Source: Collinsella aerofaciens (GTDB lineage: Bacteria > Actinomycetota > Coriobacteriia > Coriobacteriales > Coriobacteriaceae). From it: 64,000 nt of DNA. Each line of letters opens with the position of its first letter. Positions within the stretch are counted from its first letter, which is position 1. Made by a program: the position numbers and the translations under genes. Positions 1 to 7,834 of this stretch are shown piece after piece. The stretch lies in assembly GCA_008680965.1 (NCBI GenBank), contig NAKE01000001.1, forward strand, positions 1,426,001 through 1,490,000. Reading direction: 5' to 3'. Under the pieces are notes generated by a model. That model searched no databases. It was not told the origin of the DNA and worked only from the letters and a program-made list of their open reading frames with translations.

Positions 1-118
1 CGAAAAGTTGAGCAGTTTAAGCAAGAGGGCCGCGCCCCGGGGACCGGGGGCGCGGCCCTCGCCGTATGGTTTCCCCGGGCGGTTACTTTGGCGAGCCCGC
101 CCGGGAAGGATGGAGGAG

Positions 119-1582
119 ATGACCGTGCCCCTGGACACAGTGAATGATATACGGTCGATGGATGCCGCCGGGCGCTCGAGGTCCGAAATCGCCAGAGTGC
201 TCCACGTGAGCCGGAACACCGTGGCGAAGTACGCCGACATGGAGGACATGTCGCCCGTCGCGCCGATGCCCCAGAGGAGGGGCAGGCCCGCGCTCGAGGG
301 CAACGAGGAATGGATCGCGGGCGTTCTCGAGGCCGACCTCGGGGCCCCGAGGAAGCAGCGCCACACCGCCAGGCGGATCTACTACAGGCTCGTCGCCGAG
401 CGCGGCTACGGCGGCTCGTACTCCACCGTGCAGAGGTTCGTCCGCGAGCTCAGGCTTGCCCGGGCGGCGGCGGGCGGAGAGGGGTACCTCGAGCTCGAGT
501 GGGCGCCCGGCACCTGCCAGGTCGATTTCGGGAACTTCCGCGCCGCGGTCGGCGGGAGGACCCTCGACCTCAAGCTGCTGGTCGCGACGCTTCCGCACTC
601 GAACGACCGGCAGTGCGTCGCCCTCATGTCGCAGAGGTCGGAGTGCCTGTGCGCCGGGCTGCTCGAGATCTTCCGCCGCTGGGGCCGCGCCCCGGCGGCG
701 ATGGTGCTCGACAACGCCACCGAGGCGGGCAGGATGGTGCGCGGCGAGGTCACGGAATCGAGGCTGTTCTCGCAGTTCAGGGCCCACTACCGCTTCGAGA
801 GCCGGTACTGCAACCCCTATTCGGGAAACGAGAAGGGCTCCGTCGAGAACGCCGTGGGGTTCCTCCGGCGCAACCTCCTCGTCCCCGTGCCGGCGTTCGG
901 CACGCTCCCCGAGCTCAACGCGTTCCTCGCCGATGGATGCGCGAGGGTCAACGCGGCGGCGCGCTGCCGCGACGGCAGGCCGCACGGGGAGGCCTACCGG
1001 GAGGACCTCGCCGCCATGCGCGCCCTTCCCGGCGTGGAGTTCGACGCGGTGAGGTGGGTCACCGCCCGCGCCGACAAGCGCGGCTACGTCGAGGCCGACG
1101 GGCGCGAGTACGTCGCCGGGCCCGCCTGGCACGGGCGGAGCCTGCTCGTCGGCATGCGCGCGTCGACGGTGGAGATCCTCGCCGACCGCGGCCGCCGGGT
1201 CGCCGTCCTCCCCAGGGCCTTCGGGGAGGGCCCCGCGGTCCGGAACCCCCTCTCGCTCGTGCCCGCCATCATCGCCAGGCCGAGGGCCTTCGGGGAGTCG
1301 ACGATCAGGCGCGACATGCCGCCGGGGCTCGTCGAGGGGATCGACCGGATGGACTCCGCCGGCAGGAGGCGCACGCTCAGGTCGATCGGCCGGGCGAGCG
1401 AGTCCTCGGGTTTCGAGGCGGCATGCGAGGCGGCGCTCAGGGTCGTCGAGGGCGGCCGCGTCCCCGACGACGCCACGGTCGACGTGCTGGCGAGACGCAT
1501 CGCGGGAGGCGGCGGGGCCGGCGGGGCCGACCTGTCGGTCTACGACGGGTTCCTGAAGGGGGCGGTCGCCGATGGCAGCTAG
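119..1582 (+). CDS. istA: IS21-family transposase IstA
   Basis: This is the DDE transposase of the IS21 element. The N-terminus is a helix-turn-helix (residues about 5-40) of the resolvase/Hin type usual in IstA. The integrase core follows, with the first Asp in QVDFG (about residue 136), the second in VLDNA (about 198) and the Glu in SVENAVGFLRR (about 243). A C-terminal Mu-transposase-like region completes it. I chose the ATG at 119 because GGAGG lies just upstream and the protein then begins with the conserved helix-turn-helix; ATG at 110 is possible. The gene overlaps istB by 11 bases, so translation is probably coupled. It looks intact at about 487 residues. Confidence 0.93.
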   Translation: MTVPLDTVNDIRSMDAAGRSRSEIARVLHVSRNTVAKYADMEDMSPVAPMPQRRGRPALEGNEEWIAGVLEADLGAPRKQRHTARRIYYRLVAERGYGGSYSTVQRFVRELRLARAAAGGEGYLELEWAPGTCQVDFGNFRAAVGGRTLDLKLLVATLPHSNDRQCVALMSQRSECLCAGLLEIFRRWGRAPAAMVLDNATEAGRMVRGEVTESRLFSQFRAHYRFESRYCNPYSGNEKGSVENAVGFLRRNLLVPVPAFGTLPELNAFLADGCARVNAAARCRDGRPHGEAYREDLAAMRALPGVEFDAVRWVTARADKRGYVEADGREYVAGPAWHGRSLLVGMRASTVEILADRGRRVAVLPRAFGEGPAVRNPLSLVPAIIARPRAFGESTIRRDMPPGLVEGIDRMDSAGRRRTLRSIGRASESSGFEAACEAALRVVEGGRVPDDATVDVLARRIAGGGGAGGADLSVYDGFLKGAVADGS

Positions 1583-2315
1583 CGAGGAGCTGGCCCGCAG
1601 GGTCCTGGAGGCCGGGCGGTCGTGCTCGCTCACCACCGCCGTCCTGGAGGAGTGGTCGAGGCTCGGCACCCCGAAACAGGTGGAGTACCTGGCGGGCTAC
1701 CTCGAGGCGGAGAGGTCCAGCCGCGAGGCCTCGAAGCGCGCGACGCTGCTCAGGCGCTGCGCGCTGCCGGCGCCCAAGACCTTCGACGGCTACGACTGGT
1801 CGGCCGTGTCGTGGCCGGAGGGCATGGGGCGCGAGTCGCTGCTCGCGCTCGACTTCGTCGAGCGCAGGGAGGACCTCGTGCTCATGGGCGACGTCGGCAC
1901 CGGCAAGACGCACATGGCGTCGGCCCTCTGCGCGCTGGCGTGCGAGAGGAGGCTCGAGGCGCGATTCTTCACGGCGTCCTCGCTCGTGATGCGCCTGAGG
2001 CGCGCCCGCGACGACGGGAGGCTCGACCGGGAGGCCGCGCTCATCGGCAAGGCCCGCCTGCTCGTCATCGACGAGCTCGGGTTTCTCCCGCTCGACGCGG
2101 ACGGGGCGAGGCTGCTCTTCCAAGTCTTCGCCGACGCATACGAGAGGCAGTCGGTGGTAATCACCACGAACCTGGAGTTCAGCAGGTGGGGGTCGGTGTT
2201 CGGGGACGACCAGATGGCTGCCGCCGTGATCGACCGCATCGTCCACCACGGGAGGCTCGTCCAGTTCCGCGGCGAGTCCTACCGCGTCCGTCACGCCCTC
2301 ATGCAGGAGGGCTAG
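1572..2315 (+). CDS. istB: IS21-family helper ATPase IstB
   Basis: This is the AAA+ helper ATPase that works with IstA in target selection and strand transfer. Walker A GDVGTGKTH lies near residue 106 and Walker B LLVIDELG near 164; the C-terminus has the IstB signature around AVIDRIVHHGRLVQF. Its length of 247 residues is normal. It starts inside the end of istA and ends about 20 bases before the right-end repeats. There is no sign of decay, so the IS21 could be active. Confidence 0.95.
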   Translation: MAASEELARRVLEAGRSCSLTTAVLEEWSRLGTPKQVEYLAGYLEAERSSREASKRATLLRRCALPAPKTFDGYDWSAVSWPEGMGRESLLALDFVERREDLVLMGDVGTGKTHMASALCALACERRLEARFFTASSLVMRLRRARDDGRLDREAALIGKARLLVIDELGFLPLDADGARLLFQVFADAYERQSVVITTNLEFSRWGSVFGDDQMAAAVIDRIVHHGRLVQFRGESYRVRHALMQEG

Positions 2316-2335
2316 CCGCTCAAAAAGCGTGCGTA

Positions 2336-2381
2336 CTTCCGATGCTCAGGCTGCTCAATTTCCGATGCTCTTTTTGCTCAA
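2336..2381. repeat. Tandem 23-bp terminal repeats of the IS21 right end
   Basis: Two head-to-tail copies of a 23-bp unit lie side by side. Both contain TTCCGATGCTC followed by a variable stretch and TGCTCAA. Such multiple terminal repeats are the transposase-binding sites of IS21 family ends. Confidence 0.7.
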
Positions 2382-2383
2382 AT

Positions 2384-3064
2384 CCTCTTGACGAAACACA
2401 GGCCCTGGTGGACCCCTCGGACCCGAGGTGGCTGCGCGTCCTCGCCCGCCTCGGCGGCGCCTGGGGCGTGGCGGACGCGGGGAGGGCGTCGCTCTCCGCG
2501 CTCATGCGGGGCGCGGGCGGATCGGCGCGCGCGGACGCCTGGACCGCGATAGCCTCGTCGACCAGGCCCTCCGAGGTCATGGTGAGGGCCGAGAATCCGC
2601 AGGTGAGGATGCTTGCGAGGCGCATATCGGAGGCGATGGAGGAGGCGTCGCGCCTCGACGCCGAGATCGCGTCCCTGCTCGAGTCGGACGACACCTACGC
2701 GTGCCTGCTGACGATCCCGGGCATCGGGCCGAGGACGGCGTCGGAGCTGACGATAGCGATCGACATATCGTCGTTCCCCGACCACGACCACCTGGCTTCG
2801 TACTGCGGCATCGCCCCGAGGAACCGCAGGTCCGGGACCTCGATAGCGTCGGTGGCTGCATCGAGGCGGGGGAACAGGAGGCTGAAGAACCTGCTCATAT
2901 TCTCATGCAACTCGCTGACGAGAAGCGCGAACAGGTTCGGCGAGTACTACCGCGCGTGCAGGGGCCGCGGGATGTGCCACGGCGAGGCGCTGAAGGCGGT
3001 CGCGAGGAAGAGGCTGAAGGTGATCTACGCGGTCATGCGAGACAAGGCCCCCTACGCGGCCTAG
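2384..3064 (+). pseudogene. C-terminal remnant of an IS110-family transposase
   Basis: The frame encodes the Transposase_20 (helix-hairpin-helix-like) C-terminal domain of IS110 enzymes: LLTIPGIGPRTASELTIAI, then YCGIAPRNRRSG, then RGNRRLKNLLIFSCNSL, ending at KAPYAA. The N-terminal RuvC-like DEDD catalytic domain is missing because the IS21 element sits directly upstream and the frame continues out of istB sequence without its own start. It is therefore a truncated, non-functional gene. The N-terminal half may lie to the left of the window. Confidence 0.85.
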
Positions 3065-3135
3065 CCCCGCAAAAATGAAAGAGAGCTGCCGCGCCGATGG
3101 GCTGGCGCCAGCATGGAGAGAATCTAGGTAGCTCA

Positions 3136-3268
3136 ACGGAGAAAACCGTTGACAAAACTATAGGAACACCCCCTCGTCAATGATTTGTTGTTTAGCAGCA
3201 AAAACCCTATGGCGGAGCGCAGATCGTGTTCCGTCATAGGGTTGTCAATTTGCGAAAAAAATATTTGT
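3136..3268. mobile_element. IS256-derived miniature inverted-repeat element (MITE-like)
   Basis: On the minus strand this 133-bp stretch matches the left end and leader of the intact IS256 at 17502-18863: TTCGCAAATTGACAACC, then CTAAACAACAAATCA and a GACGAGGGGG-type Shine-Dalgarno segment. The transposase gene is absent. Both ends carry the imperfect inverted segment TTGACA..CTAT..GGAACAC, so the whole can fold on itself. It is flanked by the 7-bp direct repeat TAGCTCA (3129-3135 and 3269-3275), fitting the target duplication of this family. This suggests a non-autonomous element mobilised by an IS256 transposase. Confidence 0.6.
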
Positions 3269-3313
3269 TAGCTCAGAGAATAGCATCGTTAAATAATCCA
3301 TCCTCAAGCGTAA

Positions 3314-4141
3314 TCACAAGTACGATCTATCGATATAAAAGCTGAAGTGCCAGTTTTTAAGTTGCGAATCAGCATCCCCGTTGTCATCAACAAACTCGGA
3401 GAGTATATCCGCACCCTCAGTAATTGGGCAGCGATCGCCCTCGTATTTCATGGAAGGAAAAGCACCATCTCTGGAACCGGTAGCAAACACAAAACCTGAT
3501 GGATTGATTGCCCAACAGACGTATGCATCCTTTCCACGGGAAAGCAACAACGATCCGTTGCAACCGTTAGGCAGGAAGCGGTTAAACGCCTCGTCCAAGG
3601 ACGAATAGGCACCGGATTCCATCCAGCGCTGATTCTCCAAACTTGCAATTGTCCAAAGAAAGGACTTCATCTCTTCCAGATATGTCCAGTCAAACCATAT
3701 CCCATCTTCATCGAACCCGCTCCTCCCTTTACCCGATTCAAACCGTTTAACTTTAGCGTCAGCGTTGGCTGCGACCGTGTCGACCTCATGCTTAAAATCA
3801 GCCAAGTAGGAAGCTTTTTCAGACGGCTTTAAACATTCAAGATACTCATGGGCATTCCATCCGTTGAAATGTCTGATGTATCGAAAGTTTGGAAACAACG
3901 CTATTGCGATATTAATAAACTCCTTTGTAGGCAGGTTTTCTTCCAAAACGTTAATACGCATGCGCATCGATTCAAGCGAGGCATAATAGGCAAGCGCGAG
4001 AACATAGGGCACGATGAATATTGGGTACCAGATTGAAAGAAATAGCGAGCTTAATTCATCGCCCCAGTCCATAGAGGACCAAGCATTTGAGAGCAGTACC
4101 GTTGCTGCGACAAAAACAATGATGCCCAAAAAAGCCCTCAT
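3314..4141 (-). CDS. Uncharacterised protein with two N-terminal membrane segments (gene B)
   Basis: I do not recognise the family. From the ATG at 4141 the protein is about 275 residues. Two hydrophobic segments (about residues 2-17 and 35-53) are followed by a mixed, charged C-terminal domain rich in aromatic residues, presumably cytoplasmic. Upstream in-frame TTG at 4240 is also possible but would overlap the preceding gene by about 70 bases. It follows the stop of gene A (4170) by 29 bases, so the two probably formed one minus-strand operon before an IS256 broke gene A. Base composition is lower in GC than its surroundings, suggesting transfer. Confidence 0.65.
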   Translation of the reverse strand: MRAFLGIIVFVAATVLLSNAWSSMDWGDELSSLFLSIWYPIFIVPYVLALAYYASLESMRMRINVLEENLPTKEFINIAIALFPNFRYIRHFNGWNAHEYLECLKPSEKASYLADFKHEVDTVAANADAKVKRFESGKGRSGFDEDGIWFDWTYLEEMKSFLWTIASLENQRWMESGAYSSLDEAFNRFLPNGCNGSLLLSRGKDAYVCWAINPSGFVFATGSRDGAFPSMKYEGDRCPITEGADILSEFVDDNGDADSQLKNWHFSFYIDRSYL

Positions 4142-4169
4142 GTTTTCAAATAAGCGTAGATTGGATACA

Positions 4170-4373
4170 TCACGTCTGGATGAAAATAGGGCATAGCCAA
4201 TACCAAAAAAACAAAAAGACTGTTTGAAGAGCAACTTCAAATAGAATCGGGAAACAGACCAAGTTGATATAGAAAGACATTAGTGCGCCAAAGCTGACCT
4301 CGGGCACAATCAATTCGTTTTTAATTGAAGTGACCGATGTTGCCTTAGAAGCAATATATATGGAGGGAAACCC
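4170..4373 (-). pseudogene. 3' part of membrane protein gene A, interrupted by IS256
   Basis: This is the distal 3' segment of a gene split by the IS256 at 4374-5857. It contains one copy of the 9-bp target duplication and then reads in frame through IYIASKATSVTSIKNELIV and a hydrophobic stretch (FYINLVCFPILFEVAL...LFFWYWLCPIF) to a TGA. Joined to 5858-6184 it restores a 173-residue polytopic membrane protein. Alone it has no start. Confidence 0.75.
4365..4373. repeat. IS256 target-site duplication, left copy
   Basis: GGGAAACCC, 9 bp, directly abuts the left inverted repeat. The identical right copy is at 5858-5866. Confidence 0.85.
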
Positions 4374-4434
4374 GATCGCGTCGAAAATGTTGGTGTAAGG
4401 GTGACGCCCCAGCGCCCGTTTAACGAAGAACGGC

Positions 4435-4488
4435 CTTCGTCCTAGAATCTGAAATCACCACAACAACAGGTTCTAGGAAAGGACGAAG
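4435..4488 (+). promoter_or_regulatory. Hairpin sequestering the IS256 transposase ribosome-binding site
   Basis: The arm CTTCGTCCTAGAA (4435-4447) pairs with TTCTAGG plus GGACGAAG (4471-4488), leaving a short bulge. The Shine-Dalgarno AGGAAAGGA lies within the second arm, seven bases before the ATG at 4495. RNA read in from outside would fold and hide it, while a transcript starting inside the first arm would not. That is a known way for IS elements to avoid activation by host read-through; here it is inferred from the fold. Confidence 0.6.
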
Positions 4489-4494
4489 ACCGCT

Positions 4495-5775
4495 ATGGAA
4501 ATCTTATCAGACCCGACGCCGGACATGCTCGCCATGCCCCGGTTCGACGACGGCGCCATCGACATGCAGGAGCTGCTCAGGCGCCTCGCCGAGCAGGTCG
4601 TGAACGCCGTGATGGACGCCGAGGCCGACCAGCTTTGCGGCGGCGGGTCGAACAGCCGAAACGGCTACCGAGAGAGGTCGCTCGCCACCTGCGTCGGCAC
4701 GCTGACGCTGCGAATCCCGAAGCTCCGCACCGGCAGCTTCTTCCCGGACGACGTGATCGAGCGCTACCAGCGCGCGGACCGCGCCCTCGTGGCCGCCGTG
4801 GCCGAGATGTACGCCACCGGAACGAGCACCCGCAAGGTGCAGAGGGTGGCCGAGAAGATGGGCGTGTCCAGGCTCTCCAAGGACCAGGTGAGCGCCATCG
4901 CGTCGAGCCTTGACGCCGACATCGAGGAGCTCTGCGCGAGGCCCCTCGACGGCTCGCCGGTGCCCTACGTCTGGCTCGACGCCACCTACGTCAAGTGCCG
5001 CCGCGGGGGCCGCGTGGCCTCCACGGCCGTCGTCACGGCCATCGGCTGCGACGCGGGCGGCTGGAGGCGCGTGCTGGGTGTCGACGTGGTGGACACGGAA
5101 TCGTACGACTCGTGGCTGGCATTCCTCAGGAAGATCCGCGACCGCGGCGTCTCCGGCGTGGAGCTCGTCGTCTCCGACGCGCACGCGGGCCTCGTCGCGG
5201 CCGCGGCGGAGGTCTTCCAGGGGGCGGCATGGCAGCGCTGCGCCGTCCACCTCATGCGCGACTGCATGCGCGAGGCGGGCTCCTGGCAGCTCAGGCGCCG
5301 CGTGGGCAGGATCGTCTCGCAGGTGTTCCGCGGGCGCGACGCCGCCACCGTGACCGCCATGTACCACGTGGCGTGCGACATGCTGGAGGGGTGCTGCCCG
5401 AGGGCGGCGGCGATCCTCGAGGAGGCCGAGCCGGACGCCCTGGCATACCTCGACTTCCCGCCGTCGCACTGGAAGCGCCTGCGCACCAACAACGTCCAGG
5501 AGCGGACGAACCGCGAGATAAAGCGCAGGTCGAGGGTGGTGCAGGCGTTCCCCTCGGCGGCGTCGCTGGTGCGGCTGGCAGGCGCGGTCATGTGCGAGCA
5601 GGACGAGACATGGCAGGAATCCAGGTACTTCTCGGAGGCGAAGATGAGGGAGCTCTACGACGAGGGCCGCACGCGCGGGCTCGACGGGACGGTCGACTGG
5701 TCGCGGCTGGAGGCTGAGGCCAGGAAGATGATCGAATCCGGCCTCGAGCTTGCGGACAGGATCGAGGCGGCATAG
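4495..5775 (+). CDS. IS256-family (mutator type) transposase
   Basis: A 426-residue DDE transposase of the mutator/IS256 family. The first Asp lies in VWLDATY (about residue 162), the second in VVSDAHAG (about 228) and the Glu in RTNNVQERTNRE (about 336), followed by the family signature KRRSRVVQAFPS. The C-x-H motif CAVHLMRD is present. Length is normal and all catalytic residues are present, so it should be active. It is only distantly similar to the second IS256 in this window (17617-18807). Confidence 0.95.
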   Translation: MEILSDPTPDMLAMPRFDDGAIDMQELLRRLAEQVVNAVMDAEADQLCGGGSNSRNGYRERSLATCVGTLTLRIPKLRTGSFFPDDVIERYQRADRALVAAVAEMYATGTSTRKVQRVAEKMGVSRLSKDQVSAIASSLDADIEELCARPLDGSPVPYVWLDATYVKCRRGGRVASTAVVTAIGCDAGGWRRVLGVDVVDTESYDSWLAFLRKIRDRGVSGVELVVSDAHAGLVAAAAEVFQGAAWQRCAVHLMRDCMREAGSWQLRRRVGRIVSQVFRGRDAATVTAMYHVACDMLEGCCPRAAAILEEAEPDALAYLDFPPSHWKRLRTNNVQERTNREIKRRSRVVQAFPSAASLVRLAGAVMCEQDETWQESRYFSEAKMRELYDEGRTRGLDGTVDWSRLEAEARKMIESGLELADRIEAA

Positions 5776-5857
5776 GATATCAACCGTATTCCAGGTTCCT
5801 GGACGCCGGGCCGACTCGCTTCGGATCGGGCGCTACACCAACTTTCTCGACACTACC

Positions 5858-6184
5858 GGGAAACCCAACAAATACAACCTCAAGAATCGTATCCAGCAAG
5901 ATGCCTGTATTCCAAAACCCGCATTCAAACGCGATGTATATCAAAAAAGCAGAGTACGTCATAAGAATGAGCGCAGGAATCAGTATTTTGGGATTTAGCG
6001 CAAGCTTGATAACAACAGTAAGCGATTTAATAACACTTAATAACTTACCCTTAGCCAGAAGATAAATCGCAAGAAGACCTATCAATATAATTGATGCATA
6101 TTCACGGTTACCCATTTGCCCGATGAGAGTTGCAGCCACCCATTGGACTCCACTGATGATCAATCGAGCCCCCTCCTTAGCCAT
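5858..6184 (-). pseudogene. 5' part of membrane protein gene A, interrupted by IS256
   Basis: This is the proximal segment of gene A: 109 codons ending in the second copy of the 9-bp duplication. It encodes hydrophobic segments around YASIILIGLLAIYLLA and ILIPALILMTYSAFLIYIAF. The ATG at 6184 has no clear ribosome-binding site; an in-frame TTG seven codons later is preceded by AAGGAGGGG at good spacing and may be the true start. With 4170-4364 it gives a 173-residue protein with about four membrane segments. I do not recognise the family. Confidence 0.75.
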
Positions 6185-6201
6185 GTTTAATCTAGACTTA
6201 A

Positions 6202-6432
6202 GATCTCGCCGAGCATCACCCCACCTCCGCCGACACCATGGATATCTACACCCACGTGAACATTGACTCCAAGCGCGAGACAGCCGAGACACTGACGAAG
6301 GCGATGGCCGCCGCGCAGGCGAAGCCTAATAGTAGCGCCGCTTATTTCAAACGTCATTGGTCCGTTGAGCTTGATGGATACTCATCGGTAAGAGAGCCGA
6401 GGCGTCCAAGCCTCATGAAATTGCCGGTCTAA
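6202..6432 (+). pseudogene. C-terminal remnant of a tyrosine recombinase (phage-type integrase)
   Basis: The frame reads LAEHHPTSADTMDIYTHV followed by a charged helix (DSKRETAETLTKAM). This is the extreme C-terminus of phage/ICE integrases, with the nucleophilic Tyr in MDIYTHV. The preceding His of the GHSS-type box is kept as EHHPTS. Nothing of the catalytic domain lies upstream, where gene A starts on the other strand. Recognisable similarity ends near 6330 and the rest is random readthrough. It marks an old integrative element end. Confidence 0.65.
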
Positions 6433-7412
6433 CCCTTGGCCAAGTCAGAGACATATCCCAACGCGTCAGGAAGCGACGAGCTCACGGCATCCAGCAGTAC
6501 GAAGAGTTTGATGCAAGTCTTGCGTCGGACCGGCTTGTACATCATGCCGTGCTGGAGGAAGTTTCGGTTAAGCTCGCCCTCTCGCTCGCGGTTGAAGTCA
6601 TCTCCCGCCCTGAAGAAGTAGTCCACGGCCTCGCATATGTTGGCGAAGTCGATTATCGAAATGGCCATGGCGGAGAGCTCAGCGTCACTTCCATCTGAAA
6701 GCGAACCTTTCAGCTTTTTCAGCTCGCGAGACCAAGACCTTTGTTTATGCTTGCCCCCCTCATCTCGTCTTGGCCCACAGCATGCGCGAAATAGCTCTCG
6801 GTCTATGAGCGAGCAAAGCATCATTGCACAGGGCTTATAGTGCCTTTCGCGGAAGAGCTCGACGGCCTCGCGAAAGTCGACTTTCTTGGCAACGCTGCCC
6901 TCAAGGCCAGCAATAAGGGCATCAACATCGAGAAATGAGAGGTAGACGGCATCGGCCTCCTCCAGCGACGAGGGACAGCGCGGCGGGGCGTTGTAGGTGA
7001 ACTGGTCGTTCGTGATTGCCCAGCCATACGAGCCCCAACGCCGCGAATCCTCAAGGATGGCCTCCCAGTCGAGCGAAGCGCCTATCTCCGCTAGCCGCTC
7101 CATCAAGGGGACTAGGTTCGAGCACACGGACTCCCGGAACTCGTCAAGGACGCCGAGCTGGGAGCTCAGTAGCGAGCTAATCTGGGCGGCATGGCTAAAG
7201 AGGCCTTCGAGGTTTTTGGTGAACTGCTCGGTCATGGCGCGCACGGATTCCTGGATCTGCGCGAGCAATTCGAGGTGCGGGGCGCTCGCGACCCAGATGG
7301 CATCCGGCGTGCCAAGAGGAAGCTTCACGATGGCGCCAGGGCGGGCGGCGGCTTTGGCAAGCTTGTAATCGCTAGACTCTGAGCAAACACCGCTCTGTTG
7401 TTCATCAGACAA
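6429..7412 (-). CDS. HEPN-motif protein, candidate RNase effector
   Basis: A 327-residue soluble protein of unknown family. An N-terminal helical region (about residues 45-115) looks coiled-coil-like. The C-terminal half is helical and carries RNFLQH (R283 to H288), which fits the R-x4-6-H motif of HEPN ribonucleases, with Asn following the Arg as is common. The start is a TTG at 7412 with AGGAG six bases upstream. It is divergent from the KAP ATPase gene across a 420-base gap. HEPN proteins are frequent toxins and abortive-infection effectors; the assignment here rests on one motif and helical context only. Confidence 0.5.
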   Translation of the reverse strand: MSDEQQSGVCSESSDYKLAKAAARPGAIVKLPLGTPDAIWVASAPHLELLAQIQESVRAMTEQFTKNLEGLFSHAAQISSLLSSQLGVLDEFRESVCSNLVPLMERLAEIGASLDWEAILEDSRRWGSYGWAITNDQFTYNAPPRCPSSLEEADAVYLSFLDVDALIAGLEGSVAKKVDFREAVELFRERHYKPCAMMLCSLIDRELFRACCGPRRDEGGKHKQRSWSRELKKLKGSLSDGSDAELSAMAISIIDFANICEAVDYFFRAGDDFNREREGELNRNFLQHGMMYKPVRRKTCIKLFVLLDAVSSSLPDALGYVSDLAKG

Positions 7413-7452
7413 AGTTAGCTCCTAACACACGACATTCGAACGAGCCAAGCTC

Positions 7453-7492
7453 AGAAAAACAAAGGGGCTCCGAAGATGATACTCCGGAGCTC
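7453..7492 (-). terminator. Rho-independent terminator on the minus strand
   Basis: GCTCCG and CGGAGC pair across an 12-base loop, and on the minus strand the stem is followed by a GTTTTT run. It lies downstream of the small minus-strand frame at 7576-7722 and upstream of the HEPN gene, separating the two. Confidence 0.5.
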
Positions 7493-7575
7493 TGAAACGC
7501 TTGTGCCACGCGATTGTTCAAAGGACTTGAGAAACCTCTGACATGCCACTTCTTACACAAGGGCAAGAGCCGAGC

Positions 7576-7722
7576 CTATTGCATACCGTATTGTTTGAGA
7601 AACGAGTTCGTAGCACCTTCGGCCGCCGCCGTAATGATTGCGGAAGGAATCGTCCCAACGGTCTCGGCAACGAGAGACAGCCTCCACGGTCCCCGCCAAT
7701 GCAAACTAAGGTCAAGAGCCAT
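7576..7722 (-). CDS. Possible 48-residue peptide with its own terminator
   Basis: A short frame with ATG preceded by GAGG five bases upstream. The product begins MALDLSLHWRG and has a mildly hydrophobic, Ala/Ile/Thr-rich helix (about residues 17-40) before a short polar end. It sits alone in the divergent gap between the HEPN and KAP genes and is followed about 85 bases later by a terminator, so it may be a separate transcript. No family is recognised. It could equally be chance. Confidence 0.3.
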   Translation of the reverse strand: MALDLSLHWRGPWRLSLVAETVGTIPSAIITAAAEGATNSFLKQYGMQ

Positions 7723-7771
7723 CGCCGCCTCGTTTATTAATAAAGCCGCTTACAATCGTAACGAACGCTTG

Positions 7772-7780
7772 TGCGATAAT
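7772..7780 (+). promoter_or_regulatory. Extended -10 promoter element for the KAP ATPase gene
   Basis: TGCGATAAT matches an extended -10 (TGn plus GATAAT). No good -35 hexamer lies at the usual distance. Transcription would start about 45 bases before the ATG at 7835. Confidence 0.4.
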
Positions 7781-7834
7781 ACTAGCAATGAAATGAGCAC
7801 CTCCTCCAGCAACACCACGGAAAAGAGAGCACAT

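Larger units (their letters stand above)
1..2400 (+). mobile_element. IS21-family insertion sequence (left tip at or just outside the window)
   Basis: The element contains istA and istB with overlapping reading frames, the standard IS21 layout. The right end carries two adjacent 23-bp direct repeats, at 2336-2358 and 2359-2381, of the IS21 multiple-terminal-repeat type. The left end shows a related TTGAGCAG at 8-15 in inverted orientation, followed by a GC-rich inverted repeat (about 27-60). It has landed in an IS110-type transposase gene whose C-terminal part resumes right after it. The exact outer ends and target duplication cannot be read because the left tip is at the window edge. Confidence 0.85.
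4374..5857 (+). mobile_element. Intact IS256-family element with 9-bp target duplication
   Basis: The 1484-bp element is bounded by imperfect inverted repeats of about 26 bp sharing GTCGA-AAA-GTTGGTGTA. GGGAAACCC flanks it on both sides. It carries one full-length transposase gene and a hairpin over the transposase ribosome-binding site. Removing element and one duplication restores the reading frame of gene A, which proves the boundaries. Confidence 0.9.

Noticed and set aside
83..1669. Long minus-strand frame opposite istA
   Set aside because: It is the shadow of the GC-rich istA codons; its Arg/Pro/Ala-rich product has no domain, and similar shadows occur opposite every GC-rich gene here.
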